Under the pieces are notes generated by a model. It saw nothing but the letters and a program-made list of their open reading frames with translations, had not been told where the DNA came from and made no database searches. This document shows, piece by piece, positions 63,790-64,000 of a stretch of DNA of 64,000 nt (positions are counted from its first letter, which is position 1; each line of letters starts with the position of its first letter). This stretch comes from Stomoxys calcitrans (lineage: Eukaryota; Arthropoda; Insecta; Diptera; Muscidae): NCBI RefSeq assembly GCF_963082655.1, contig NC_081555.1:145746517-145810516 (forward strand). The letters run 5' to 3'. The position numbers and the translations under genes were made by a program.

Positions 63790-64000
63790 CGTTCGAAATT
63801 TATTTGCATACTTAGTCACCAAGGAGTGTAAGAAGGAATTCAAAGCCCTCTCTGAGGATGACACAATCCGCATCGTTTGAGTGCTGGGCCATAACGGAGT
63901 AAGGGGGAATGAAAGGACAGACGATTTGGCAGTGAAGGCCAGAGGACTGCCGTCGATTAACTTGGTTAACCCGTAGCCTTTCGGGTCGACGCAGTCCGTT
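63790..64000 (+). pseudogene. LINE RNase H domain fragment, cut by window end
   Basis: The + strand reads '...FKALSEDDTIRIV' then a stop, 'VLGHNGVRGNERTDDLAVKA' and 'RGLPSINLVNP'. The 'GHxGVxGNExxDxLA' pattern is the last part of a non-LTR RNase H. In-frame stops show it is dead. Confidence 0.75.

Overview
The window is animal nuclear DNA from a dipteran, most probably a calyptrate (muscid-type) fly such as Stomoxys. The evidence is three spliced or compact host genes with clear insect relatives (small Maf bZIP factor, IFT52, cytochrome c), TATA/Inr and DRE promoter elements of Drosophila type, tRNA-derived SINEs, Jockey-, CR1- and RTE-like LINEs, mariner remnants, and dense arrays of a 153-bp repeat containing the 'atatagctgccatat' motif. 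The species is an inference; no sequence search was possible. Most of the window is transposable-element DNA.

Region 1 (1-18,432) holds the main object: an apparently complete Polinton/Maverick (polintovirus-like) element at 1523-18266 (16,744 bp). It starts AGTAGG, ends CCTACT, has long terminal inverted repeats containing 117- and 189-bp tandem units, and is flanked by a perfect 6-bp target duplication (CAGACA). It sits inside a GACGGACG-type microsatellite of a 153-bp-monomer repeat. Its genes include protein-primed DNA polymerase B (with a T-rich intron), a double jelly-roll capsid protein, a probable penton/minor capsid protein, a retrovirus-type integrase with chromodomain, a packaging ATPase, a phospholipase-A2-like protein, an adenovirus-type cysteine protease and six ORFs of unknown function. 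Replication genes lie at the left on +, the capsid/integrase/ATPase block is on -, and PLA2-protease is divergent on +. The reading frames are open; the only visible lesion is TTG in place of ATG at the protease start.

Region 2 (18.4-35.8 kb) is nested repeats: an R1-type LINE remnant, full-length and minimal copies of the TACCC-ended 153-bp repeat families (here A, B, C; possibly Helentron-derived HINE/DINE elements), a 19-bp minisatellite, a dead RTE LINE interrupted by a MITE and by a 181-bp minimal repeat copy, and a 692-bp mariner deletion derivative that keeps the C-terminal third of its transposase.

Region 3 (35.8-53 kb) has two nearly intact non-LTR retrotransposons on the - strand (CR1-group with PHD-finger ORF1, 35.8-40.3 kb; Jockey-type with CCHC ORF1, 48.4-53.0 kb), more B-family repeats, a 754-bp foldback element, and two small putative secreted-protein genes on - (40.6 and 45.3 kb), each with a TATA box and initiator at the right spacing.

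Region 4 (53-64 kb) carries the host genes on +: maf-S (53,535-54,281; 2 coding exons), IFT52 (56,440-57,996; 5 exons, one apparent GC-AG intron, and a perfect RFX X-box 80 bp upstream of the ATG) and cytochrome c (60,718-61,044). They are separated by SINEs and LINE fragments; a ~130-bp degenerate repeat and an RNase H fragment of a LINE close the window.
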